Positions 7,099-14,946 of a stretch of 45,101 nt of DNA are shown piece by piece. Both the position numbers and the translations under genes were made by a program. Every line of letters begins with the position of its first letter. Position 1 is the first letter of the stretch. This DNA is from an uncultured Prevotella sp. (GTDB taxonomy: Bacteria > Bacteroidota > Bacteroidia > Bacteroidales > Bacteroidaceae), in contig URQS01000025.1 of NCBI GenBank assembly GCA_900550035.1, positions 1-45,101 of the forward strand, in the 5' to 3' direction. The notes beneath the pieces were generated by a model. The model saw only the letters and a program-made list of their open reading frames with translations, did not search any database and was not told the origin of the DNA.

Positions 7099-9579
7099 AT
7101 GAAAGTAATAAAGAATTTTATATCGATGACAATATTACTAATATTTAGTATATTGACTACAACATTTGTTTCTTGTAGTAGTGACACAAATGAAGAAGGT
7201 GGAACTGCAGAATTCATAAATGAACTAAAAGCTAACAAATGGATAAGCAGAGATGCGTCATATGGTATTGGTAAAAACGACCATGCTTGGGTTGACATAG
7301 AAAGTACTTGTCTCTATTTCACATCTAACTCTGACGGTGTAGTTTATTGGATACAAAAAGATTATGATACAGATTTGGGGAATTCTATACATAATGATTA
7401 CGATGATTTTACCTATTCTATTACAGGAAAAAAAATCACAATCCAGACCCCAAACAGCACTTCAGAATTGTTCTATGCAAAAGATTACCTAACATATAAT
7501 GGTGGTATTTACGAAAAATATGCAATGGATAGTGGTGACTATGACTTGCTTCGTGAAATTTCGCCTAAATCTGGAAATTGTGGTAACAATTTGAGATACA
7601 CCTATACTCCCAAAACAAGAACACTAAAAATTTATGGAGAAGGAAATATGGATGATTATTCATCTTCAAACCAACCTTGGCATGATTTCTATATAGAAAG
7701 TGTAATAGTTGAGGATGGATGTACTTTTATTGGCAAAAATGCATTCTCAGACAAGTTGGAAGTAGGAACAATCGAACTTCCCAATTCTCTTATTGAAATA
7801 GGTGGAAAAGCTTTCTCAGGAACCACTATTACGAAGATTTCAATACCTGATAACGTTACGGTTATAGGAACTGATGCATTCTACAATTGCAAATATCTCC
7901 AAACGGTTTATCTTAGCAAAAATCTTGAACGTATTGGAGACGGAGCTTTTGCAGGGTGTGCTATTAAATACCAAAACATCACGCTTCCAGATAATGTAGA
8001 AGAGATAGGCAATTACGCATTCAGTGGTTGGCAAGCAGGAACCCTTACCCTCAATGATAAACTTAAGACTATCGGAAATGGGGTTTTTACTGGGGTGAAA
8101 GGTACTCTGACTATTCCTAATTCGGTAGAAAGTATTGGAGCAGTAGCTTTTGATGGACCATTCTCTAAAGTTATAATTGGTACAGGACTCAAGACACTGA
8201 GTAGTGGAGCATTTGGTGGTTCTCTTTCTTCTGGTAGTATGTATGTTAACCTTGGTGTGCCGTTGGATATTGACGGTGAGGTTATGGCAAGTGACAATCA
8301 GCATAAATGGACATTATACGTTCCTAAAGGTTCTAAAAATGCCTATCAAGCTAACCAATATTGGAAAGGTTTCAGATCTATAGTTGAAGACGCAAATCTT
8401 GTGTCAGGCAATGGTAATCCTGAAGATGGTAATGGCAATGATAATAATGAAAATCAAGTGGGTAAAGATGAAAAAGAACAAAATGCTATAGATGCAAAAG
8501 ACAATAGACGTGGAAATATATCGAGCCATTTTTCAGGAAACGGCACGAAGACATCTCCTTATTTAATAAGGAACGCTGCTGATTTAAGACTCTTGTCTGA
8601 TAAGTGCAGGGAAGGGAATACTTACAAAGATGAGTATTTTAAGCTAGTATCTGATATTGTTATAAATAGTAATGTAACAAATTCTCGAGGTGAATGTAAT
8701 TCGTCAGATAATTTTGAACGTTGGATACCTATCGGCTGTTTTAAAGAATCACCATTCTGTGGTACTTTTGATGGAAATGGGCATACCATCAAGGGTGTAT
8801 TCGTTAATAGGAAAGTTCGTGGTGCAGCAGGTCTATTTGGATATTTTGCAGGGAATATTAATAATCTTACAATAAAAGATTCCTATATAGAAAACATTGG
8901 ATATACCGCAGGATTTGCAGGGAAGGCTTTTTATTTCAACAAATACAAACCTCAAATTGAAACTTGTGTAAATTATGCCGTTATAAAAGGAACTGATGGA
9001 TATACTGGAGGGCTTGTTGGTAGTGGAAACTATTGTAAGATTTTTAAATCAAAAAATTATGGAAATATAAGCACAGATTATTTCGCAGGTGGTATAGCTG
9101 GATTTATATACGAAGGAGGTGCCACAATCCAAGACTGTGTTAACTATGGAAATATAATAGGAAACAGAACCAAAAATAAGCCATGTATAGGAGGCATCGT
9201 GGCGGTATTGGGCTCAAGCACCAGTGCTAGTTACATCTATAACAGTATCAATAAAGGTAATGTTAGTGGCAATGATACTTATGAGCATAATGTATCAGGT
9301 ATAACCTGCCTATTTTACAAGGGAAAGATTTCTAATTGTGTAAATACTGGAAATATTTTATATGATGGAAATAAAGGATGTTCTATTATCTCAAACAAAA
9401 AGGAAGGGGTATATTCTGATACCTTCTATCTTGAAACTACAGGAAAAGGTATTGGAACATCTATGACTGAAAAGCAAATGAAAGCTTCTTCATTCATTGA
9501 AAAGCTTAATGCAAACTCGAAAATACTGAACTGCTCTTCATGGATTGTCGATAATGATGGTTTTCCTACATTAAAATAA
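7099..9579 (+). CDS. BspA-like LRR + GLUG surface lipoprotein
   Basis: This 826-residue lipoprotein has a lipobox at TTFVSCSSD (Cys near residue 26). After a lipocalin-like N-terminal region come BspA-type leucine-rich repeats at about 190-420, for example IELPNSLIEIGGKAFSG and ISIPDNVTVIGTDAFYN. These are known from Treponema, Tannerella and Prevotella adhesins. A low-complexity Gly/Asn/Asp linker follows at about 433-470. The C-terminal third (about 490-800) has GLUG-type repeats (FCGTFDGNGHTIKGVFV, GGLVG..., GGIAG...), which build a beta-helix in adhesins and secreted proteases. It is probably surface-exposed. The gene lies 61 bases after the LysM/zinc-knuckle gene and may be the cargo of the upstream envelope genes. 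Confidence 0.85.
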   Translation: MKVIKNFISMTILLIFSILTTTFVSCSSDTNEEGGTAEFINELKANKWISRDASYGIGKNDHAWVDIESTCLYFTSNSDGVVYWIQKDYDTDLGNSIHNDYDDFTYSITGKKITIQTPNSTSELFYAKDYLTYNGGIYEKYAMDSGDYDLLREISPKSGNCGNNLRYTYTPKTRTLKIYGEGNMDDYSSSNQPWHDFYIESVIVEDGCTFIGKNAFSDKLEVGTIELPNSLIEIGGKAFSGTTITKISIPDNVTVIGTDAFYNCKYLQTVYLSKNLERIGDGAFAGCAIKYQNITLPDNVEEIGNYAFSGWQAGTLTLNDKLKTIGNGVFTGVKGTLTIPNSVESIGAVAFDGPFSKVIIGTGLKTLSSGAFGGSLSSGSMYVNLGVPLDIDGEVMASDNQHKWTLYVPKGSKNAYQANQYWKGFRSIVEDANLVSGNGNPEDGNGNDNNENQVGKDEKEQNAIDAKDNRRGNISSHFSGNGTKTSPYLIRNAADLRLLSDKCREGNTYKDEYFKLVSDIVINSNVTNSRGECNSSDNFERWIPIGCFKESPFCGTFDGNGHTIKGVFVNRKVRGAAGLFGYFAGNINNLTIKDSYIENIGYTAGFAGKAFYFNKYKPQIETCVNYAVIKGTDGYTGGLVGSGNYCKIFKSKNYGNISTDYFAGGIAGFIYEGGATIQDCVNYGNIIGNRTKNKPCIGGIVAVLGSSTSASYIYNSINKGNVSGNDTYEHNVSGITCLFYKGKISNCVNTGNILYDGNKGCSIISNKKEGVYSDTFYLETTGKGIGTSMTEKQMKASSFIEKLNANSKILNCSSWIVDNDGFPTLK

Positions 9580-9732
9580 TTAAAAATGAGTTCAATTGAA
9601 AAAAAGTCGTTTTGTGAAAATATTCTGTTGATTGTCAGTAAGTTATAAATACTAAAAGATATGATTCGGGACTTTTTGAAGTGACTCAAAACCTGTGGAT
9701 TCGTTTTGTGGAGAATACGATAAGAAGAACAA

Positions 9733-9776
9733 GAGCGACAGCCAAAAATTTATTCGGCTGCCGCTCTATTTTTTTT
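9733..9776 (+). terminator. Strong intrinsic terminator
   Basis: An 11-base stem (GAGCGACAGCC / GGCTGCCGCTC, one mismatch) closes a 12-base AT loop and is followed by a run of nine T. It lies 154 bases after the stop of the LRR/GLUG gene and could end the envelope operon. No intact gene lies between, so it may equally be a leftover of something deleted. Confidence 0.75.
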
Positions 9777-9786
9777 TGACTAGCAT

Positions 9787-9915
9787 GTGTGTTGTCTAAT
9801 GGGTGCAAGTCCCTAACGAGCCCTAGTAGTGGGAATCGTCTAGCCAGAGAGACAAGGGTGTCCGTGGTGACGCGGAATCTGAAAGAAGTCAGCGGCCTTC
9901 AATGTCATTGATATC
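9787..9915 (+). mobile_element. Group II intron relic (5' domain I fragment)
   Basis: The stretch starts with GTGTG, the group II intron 5' splice-site consensus. It continues with domain I text familiar from bacterial group II introns: GGGTGCAAGTCCCTA, CCTAGTAGTGGGAAT, CTAGCC, ACAAGGGTGTCCGTGGTGA, then GCGGAATCTGAAAGAAGTC. No reverse transcriptase frame, domain V hairpin or 3' end follows; recognisable sequence fades after about 9915. It is therefore the truncated 5' end of an inserted intron. The identification rests on memory of the conserved text, not on a search. Confidence 0.6.
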
Positions 9916-10500
9916 TCCGATAGTAATCGGTTTATGGGAATAGTCTGTGACTGTGGTTCTAAAGAAAGGATTTTCTTCACAGCACATGGTTTTTCTGCTT
10001 CTGCTAATTTGTGCCATAACGCTAGCGATTGTTCTTCGATTGTTTAACGGAGGATGAACGGAGGATAATCGAGAATCTATTGAGAATCGAACGAGAAGTT
10101 TTCGAGAAGTGAAATTATATACAATTAGTCTTGCTTATTCGCTGCTACCGAATAAAAACACCGTATTTTATTTTGTGCCACCGAATAAAAATCATATATT
10201 GTAACATACGAGGATGAGGGAGTGAAGGAGCGAGATGGGTTGAAAATAGAGATTGTGCCTGTTTGGAAATGGGTGCTAAATGGTGAGAAACTGAGAAACA
10301 ATTAAAATAAACATCTGTTCTTGCACCGCCTAAGTACCGCTCAAGTATATACAATATAAATGCTCAAGTATATATAATATAAATGCCCAAGTATATTGAT
10401 ATTACTTTGTCGGGCATATTGTTTGGGCTGGTGTGGATGCTTTAATTGTGTTGTATGCTTGCTCTAAATCAATTAAAACGTAGAAAAATGAATGTTTTTG
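9916..10500. other. Non-coding stretch with short degenerate repeats
   Basis: No coding frame is credible here. Around 10040-10110 are short related words (GGAGGATGAACGGAGGATAA, GAGAATC repeated, CGAGAAGTTTTCGAGAAG). At 10146-10190 the word CCGAATAAAAA occurs twice. The region looks like a graveyard of mobile DNA between the intron relic and the tandem repeats. Confidence 0.4.
10339..10405 (+). repeat. 23-bp tandem repeat, nearly three copies
   Basis: Two 23-base units (10339-10361 and 10362-10384) share GCTCAAGTATATA.AATATAAAT with one difference. A diverged third unit (GCCCAAGTATATTGATATTAC) follows at 10385. They lie in a gene-free stretch about 130 bases before a strong promoter. Function is unknown. 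The lack of distinct spacers rules out a CRISPR array. Confidence 0.75.
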
Positions 10501-10508
10501 ATTGATTG

Positions 10509-10540
10509 TTTGCGCAAACAGCGAAATCTTCATACCTTTG
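10509..10540 (+). promoter_or_regulatory. Bacteroidetes-type promoter
   Basis: TTTG at 10509-10512 is followed 20 bases later by TACCTTTG at 10533-10540. This is the -33/-7 pair of the Bacteroidetes primary sigma factor at ideal spacing. Transcription would start near 10547. No gene begins directly downstream; the nearest is nth at 10916, behind a terminator hairpin. Confidence 0.7.
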
Positions 10541-10546
10541 CATCGT

Positions 10547-10735
10547 CAAAAGGTTAATAGATTGTTTAGGTTAGTAGTAATAGATTTAGGTTTTTAGTTA
10601 TTAGGTTTAAGGTAAATTGAACGATTGTTTAACAGGTAACTATGAGGGCTCGTGAGAATCTTCATTAATTACGAAATTTTTTTTAGTTAAACATAATGCT
10701 GCGGCACAACTCGTTGAGAGCTGTGCCGCAGTAGT
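10547..10735 (+). ncRNA. Candidate small RNA or attenuated leader upstream of nth
   Basis: A near-ideal promoter at 10509-10540 and a strong hairpin at 10699-10731 bracket about 190 bases with no normal gene. The only frame is a nine-codon one at 10642-10668 (MRARENLH then stop). It is followed by a T8 run and then the hairpin. The arrangement suggests either a stand-alone small RNA or a leader with a control peptide and attenuator. Because nth has its own promoter at 10852-10882, a stand-alone RNA is slightly favoured. It matches no RNA family I know. Confidence 0.35.
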
Positions 10736-10738
10736 TTT
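10699..10738 (+). terminator. Hairpin terminator of the candidate small RNA
   Basis: A perfect 10-base stem CTGCGGCACA / TGTGCCGCAG (10699-10708 and 10722-10731) encloses a smaller CTC/GAG stem and is followed by TAGTTTTAT. The T run is short, so termination may be incomplete. Confidence 0.6.
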
Positions 10739-10851
10739 ATATATCTGGCAATAAGTTGTATTATAGCTTCTTTAGGCTATGCTTGAACGTTGATGTTTGA
10801 TTTTTTATCGAGTCTTTAATCCGACAGCTATCAGAAAACCATTTGACTATT

Positions 10852-10882
10852 GTTGATTGTCGGTATTTTTGTTGTAACTTTG
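10852..10882 (+). promoter_or_regulatory. Promoter of nth
   Basis: GTTG at 10852-10855 and TAACTTTG at 10875-10882, 19 bases apart, fit the Bacteroidetes -33/-7 consensus. The predicted start near 10889 leaves a leader of about 27 bases before ATG 10916. Confidence 0.65.
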
Positions 10883-10915
10883 TCATTAGTATAAAATAAA
10901 GCAAACTATTAGGTT

Positions 10916-11566
10916 ATGACGAAGAAGGAACTATATACGCGTGTACTCTCTTATTTTCGCGAACTTCATCCCGAGGTGACCACCGAGCTTGAGTTTGGTT
11001 CGGTGTTTCAGTTGCTTGTGGCTGTGGTGCTCAGTGCACAGTGTACTGACAAGCGTGTCAATCAGGTTACGCCCGAATTGTTTGCGCATTATCCTGATGC
11101 ACAGGCTATGGCTGAGGCTGATGAGTCTGAGATATATGAATATGTAAAGAGCGTGAGTTATCCCAATACCAAGGCGCGCCACCTTGTAGAACTCGCACGT
11201 ATGCTTGTCAGCGAATATGGAGGTGAGGTGCCAAATGACTTTGATGCGTTGCTGCGCTTGCCGGGGGTGGGACGCAAGACTGCCAATGTGATGCAGGCTG
11301 TAGCTTTCGGTCAGTCGGCAATGCCTGTGGATACGCATGTATATAGGGTAAGTCATCGTTTGGGACTGGTGCCAAGTACTGCCGATACTCCGCTGAAGGT
11401 AGAGAAGATGCTGGTAAAGCATATTCCAGCCGAAGACTTGGCACGTGCTCATCATTGGCTGTTGCTGCACGGACGCTATGTGTGCACATCGCGCAAGCCA
11501 CATTGTGACAAATGTGAGCTGAGCGACATCTGTCCTAAAAAGATAGAGAACTCGAAACTGCAATAA
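10916..11566 (+). CDS. nth: Endonuclease III (DNA glycosylase/AP lyase)
   Basis: Nth removes oxidised pyrimidines and nicks the abasic site in base-excision repair. The 216-residue protein has the helix-hairpin-helix LPGVGRKTANV near residue 115 with the catalytic Lys, and the catalytic Asp in VDTHVYRVSHRLG near residue 140. Its C-terminal 4Fe-4S motif is C-x6-C-x2-C-x5-C (CTSRKPHCDKCELSDIC). Length and order match the family. It has its own promoter 33 bases upstream of the start and is followed after 21 bases by comEC on the same strand. Confidence 0.97.
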   Translation: MTKKELYTRVLSYFRELHPEVTTELEFGSVFQLLVAVVLSAQCTDKRVNQVTPELFAHYPDAQAMAEADESEIYEYVKSVSYPNTKARHLVELARMLVSEYGGEVPNDFDALLRLPGVGRKTANVMQAVAFGQSAMPVDTHVYRVSHRLGLVPSTADTPLKVEKMLVKHIPAEDLARAHHWLLLHGRYVCTSRKPHCDKCELSDICPKKIENSKLQ

Positions 11567-11587
11567 TCCTAATACACTACCTAACCT

Positions 11588-13150
11588 ATGAACACTCAGA
11601 TGTATCCGTTTCTGCGCATTGCCATAGTGCTGGTTGCCGGCATTATGGTTGGTGACATGCTGTATGGGCATGTGCCGGTGATAGTGGTGTTTGGAGTGCT
11701 TGCAGTATTGGTGTGCGCTACTATTGTGGCGTATAAGAGGTCGAACTGTAAGAAGTTGACTACATTGCTGCTTATGCTCGATGTGTTTGTGTTGGGTATA
11801 TGGAATGTCGGTAGGATGGAGCAGCGCTTGGACGTGCCTCTCAATGGACAGACGGAGATGTATGACGCTGTTGTTGCGGAACGGCCCGTTGTTGGGCAGC
11901 GTACTATAAGGTGTGTGCTGGCTGTGGCTGAAGGGCGACTTGCCGGACAACGTATAAGTGCTTTCTTTCAAAAGGATAGTGCCATTGGCGATGTGCAGCG
12001 GCTGGCTGTGGGCGATGGTGTGCGGGTTGTGTCGCGGCTGAAGCCCATAACCAATAGTCGGCGACTGCAGAACGGTCACTTCGACTATGTGCGTTATCAG
12101 CATATACATGGGGTTGTAGCGCGTACATATATTAATAAAGACAGTTGGAAGAGAAACAGAGTGAGTATGCGCAGGCTTGGCGTAATGCAGCGCGTGCTTA
12201 TAGGGATGCGTTCGGCTCGTGACAGGTTGCTGTCGCATAATGAGAAGCATAATATGTCGGAGTCGGCTTATGCTGTAGTTGCGGCAATGACAATGGGCGA
12301 TCGCAGTGGGCTGACGCGAGAATTGCGCCAATCGTATGCTGCTTCGGGTGCATCGCATGTGCTTGCCCTTTCTGGTTTACATCTTGGTGTGATATACGGT
12401 TTGCTCTCGCTGATATTTGTTCATCGGCGCATGCGTGTGTTGGGACAGGTGCTTGCCATGGTAGCAATTTGGGCTTACGCTGCTCTTGTCGGTATGCCGC
12501 CGAGTGTGTTACGTTCGGCAACAATGCTCACTATTTTTGCATTCGTTGTTTTGACGGGTCGCCGACAGGTGTCGCTTAATACACTTGCCTTTGCTGCTGT
12601 GGTGCAGTTGGTGGTCAGTCCGTTGAGTCTTTGGGATGTCGGATTCCAGATGTCGTTTCTTGCTGTGCTTGGCATCGTGATGCTCAATATGCGATTGGGC
12701 AATTTGGCAACTCCCGTATGGCTCAGTCGCTGGCGCGTGATAGGGTGGGGGTGGTCGCTTGTAAAGGTATCGTTGGCGGCACAGTTGGCAGTGGCTCCAT
12801 TATCGATGTACTACTTCGGTACATTTCCGTGTTATTTTCTGCTGACCAATCTTGTTGCTATACCGTTGGCTACGATAATTGTATATACATCCATAGTGAT
12901 GTATGCCTTAGGTTTTTGGGTATGGATGCAAGGTGTGGTGGCAACATTTGTGGGATGGATGGCAACGCTTATGAACACGTCGCTTGGATTTATAGCCTCC
13001 CTGCCAGGCGCTTGTATGTATGGTATACATATTAACGCGAGGCAGGTGTGGCTGATGTATGCGCTACTGCTGGTAGCGTATTTGATGTCGTTTTATATAG
13101 AACGCAGGAACATTACTACTGCATCACGGTCGGCTTTGGACAAATTGTAG
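11588..13150 (+). CDS. comEC: ComEC/Rec2-family DNA uptake channel protein
   Basis: ComEC forms the inner-membrane channel for single-stranded DNA in natural transformation. The 520-residue protein has two N-terminal membrane helices (FLRIAIVLVAGIMVGDMLYG and following). A soluble OB-like DUF4131 region follows (about 80-180, including RLAVGDGVRVVSRLKPI and NGHFDYVRYQHIHGV). Then comes the Competence domain with the family motifs SGASHVLALSGLHLGVIYGL and VGMPPSVLRSATM and many helices. The C-terminal metallo-beta-lactamase domain of long ComEC proteins is absent. The last 19 codons overlap the 3' end of the opposing di-heme gene. It probably shares an mRNA with nth. Confidence 0.9.
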   Translation: MNTQMYPFLRIAIVLVAGIMVGDMLYGHVPVIVVFGVLAVLVCATIVAYKRSNCKKLTTLLLMLDVFVLGIWNVGRMEQRLDVPLNGQTEMYDAVVAERPVVGQRTIRCVLAVAEGRLAGQRISAFFQKDSAIGDVQRLAVGDGVRVVSRLKPITNSRRLQNGHFDYVRYQHIHGVVARTYINKDSWKRNRVSMRRLGVMQRVLIGMRSARDRLLSHNEKHNMSESAYAVVAAMTMGDRSGLTRELRQSYAASGASHVLALSGLHLGVIYGLLSLIFVHRRMRVLGQVLAMVAIWAYAALVGMPPSVLRSATMLTIFAFVVLTGRRQVSLNTLAFAAVVQLVVSPLSLWDVGFQMSFLAVLGIVMLNMRLGNLATPVWLSRWRVIGWGWSLVKVSLAAQLAVAPLSMYYFGTFPCYFLLTNLVAIPLATIIVYTSIVMYALGFWVWMQGVVATFVGWMATLMNTSLGFIASLPGACMYGIHINARQVWLMYALLLVAYLMSFYIERRNITTASRSALDKL

Positions 13151-14856
13151 AACTTCAAGGCTGAGCTGTATGCATGAGAGTTCTTTGAGTAGGCATGCCA
13201 CATGATTGCTTCTACCTCATTGCGTGCACGACAGTCGTGCATACGCTCTGTACCCGAACCATTGACACCTGCAAGTCCGCGACCCCACAATGGTGTAGTG
13301 CGACACCATGAACCATGAATGTCGTTGATCATATAGAGCTTGTGCTGCATCATGTCCGAGTAAGGATAGATGGTCTGGTTGGCATAGCGTGGCAACTTCT
13401 TGTCGGCAATCATATTTGGAGTCCAGTAGTTGTCGGAGCCTGTCTTCCATGACGGGCGGTGGCAACTGACGCAACCAATCTCATTAAACACCTTTTTGCC
13501 CTGCTGAACACGAGCATCGTTGAGGTTGCGTGCACGAGGGATGGCCAAGCCACGATGCCATACCATGAAGTCGTAGAACTTGTCGGCCGACATCTCTGGC
13601 TTAAAGTTGTGCCATTCGTTGTCAAACTGGTTGGTGCCAGGCTTAAGCAGATTCTCAACCTTTGTAGCTATCTCGTCGTCGGTATCAGCCCAGAACGGCG
13701 ATGTCGGGTCTTTCTTTATCTTCTCAATCACCTCCTTGTCGGCTGCCATTGCTGCAGCCCAAGCATCTGTAGTGTAAAGCTTCGGACGGTCGGGACGTGT
13801 AACGTTAGTGATATTCCATATAGCGTTAGCACCAGGTCCGTCCTGAAGTGTGGCACGTGTCAAGGCATATGTGAAACGCTTAATCATCTTCTTGCCTTCC
13901 TGACCATCGGCATACTTGCCTGTACCTGTTGTTGCTGTATACCATGCGCCGGCGGCAAAGTCATTGGTATTGGTATCCCAGAATTTAGGGTTTACGTATT
14001 CGCTAACATCAGATACTTTTGCAGTGTTCTTGTAGTAGTTGGCTGTTGAGGCATACTGAGCCTTGAGGTCGTCCTCGGTAATGGCATCGAGCAAGCCCGT
14101 ACCAATCACGCCGATAGTTGACTCCACACGAACTGCCACAGCCTTGTTGCCAGTGTCGTAAGGATTCGGAGTTGTGCGGAAGGCAGAACGCGGTATGGAA
14201 ATCTCAGGATAGATGAGGTCATACGGTTCGCCGTCAGGGAACTTCATCGGCAGTCCGCTCTCCATGGCTGTGACGTGGTGCCACTGCATCTTTATCTGGC
14301 TCTCGTCAATAGGAGCCTTGAAAGGCTCCGTAGCTTGTGTCTGTGGCATGCCAGTCACTTCACCCACAAAACCACCATCGTTGCTGTTGGCTCCATCAGT
14401 AGGATGATAAACAGCAAGCAGATAACCATTGCCGTTGCCATACTGTGTTGTGAACGAATCCATACGTCTGCCATGCCCGTAGTTAGGATGGCAGTCGAGA
14501 CATGAACGGCGTACTGAAGCAGGACCAAGACCTCCAAAGCCTGATGATGCAGATGTAAACTGACGCTCAAAGAACTTCTCACCAGCATTAAAGTTGTCGA
14601 TAAGTCCTTGCTCGTTTACTGCAGGAGCCTCGTCTTCATAACAACCTGATGCTACATTGTCGGTTGTGCCAAGCTCGCCGCCTGGATACCATTCCTCCTT
14701 AGAGAAATTGCCTACTGCCTGACCTACATACTTAGCGTCAGACTCGATAGGGTCTTCGCCATTTCCGCCAGGTGTAGGATCATCGTCAGAACATGATACC
14801 ATTGAAAGCGATAAGCACATAGCCAGCGATCCGAAGAGGTAAATTTTCTTATTCAT
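13093..14856 (-). CDS. Di-heme oxidoreductase (c-type cytochrome) lipoprotein
   Basis: This 587-residue lipoprotein has its lipobox at SMVSCSDDD (Cys about 22). Two heme c sites are visible: CLDCH at about 119 and CVSCH at about 462. This is the arrangement of the di-heme oxidoreductase/thiol oxidoreductase (DHOR) family, distantly related to MauG-like peroxidases. In many bacteria this family is encoded beside imelysin-like lipoproteins in iron-linked operons, and here the imelysin gene lies 90 bases upstream on the same strand. It is the last gene of the porin-imelysin-DHOR run. The conserved tail (LSKADRDAVVMFLRSI) reaches 58 bases into the 3' end of comEC. Confidence 0.88.
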   Translation of the reverse strand: MNKKIYLFGSLAMCLSLSMVSCSDDDPTPGGNGEDPIESDAKYVGQAVGNFSKEEWYPGGELGTTDNVASGCYEDEAPAVNEQGLIDNFNAGEKFFERQFTSASSGFGGLGPASVRRSCLDCHPNYGHGRRMDSFTTQYGNGNGYLLAVYHPTDGANSNDGGFVGEVTGMPQTQATEPFKAPIDESQIKMQWHHVTAMESGLPMKFPDGEPYDLIYPEISIPRSAFRTTPNPYDTGNKAVAVRVESTIGVIGTGLLDAITEDDLKAQYASTANYYKNTAKVSDVSEYVNPKFWDTNTNDFAAGAWYTATTGTGKYADGQEGKKMIKRFTYALTRATLQDGPGANAIWNITNVTRPDRPKLYTTDAWAAAMAADKEVIEKIKKDPTSPFWADTDDEIATKVENLLKPGTNQFDNEWHNFKPEMSADKFYDFMVWHRGLAIPRARNLNDARVQQGKKVFNEIGCVSCHRPSWKTGSDNYWTPNMIADKKLPRYANQTIYPYSDMMQHKLYMINDIHGSWCRTTPLWGRGLAGVNGSGTERMHDCRARNEVEAIMWHAYSKNSHAYSSALKFYNLSKADRDAVVMFLRSI

Positions 14857-14946
14857 AATGTATTTAGATAATTTTGTTGTTCAAACGTAATAGGTGGGTA
14901 TGACATTACCTGCCATACCCACGTAAGTATTTAATACTGATATGTG

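Noticed and set aside
10339..10405. CRISPR array
   Set aside because: The units are directly adjacent with no unique spacers, only about three copies, and no cas genes are nearby.
10931..12358. Long 475-codon frame on the minus strand
   Set aside because: It lies antisense to nth and comEC, both with clear motifs. Its product is His/Thr/Ser-rich with no domain, as expected of a shadow frame.
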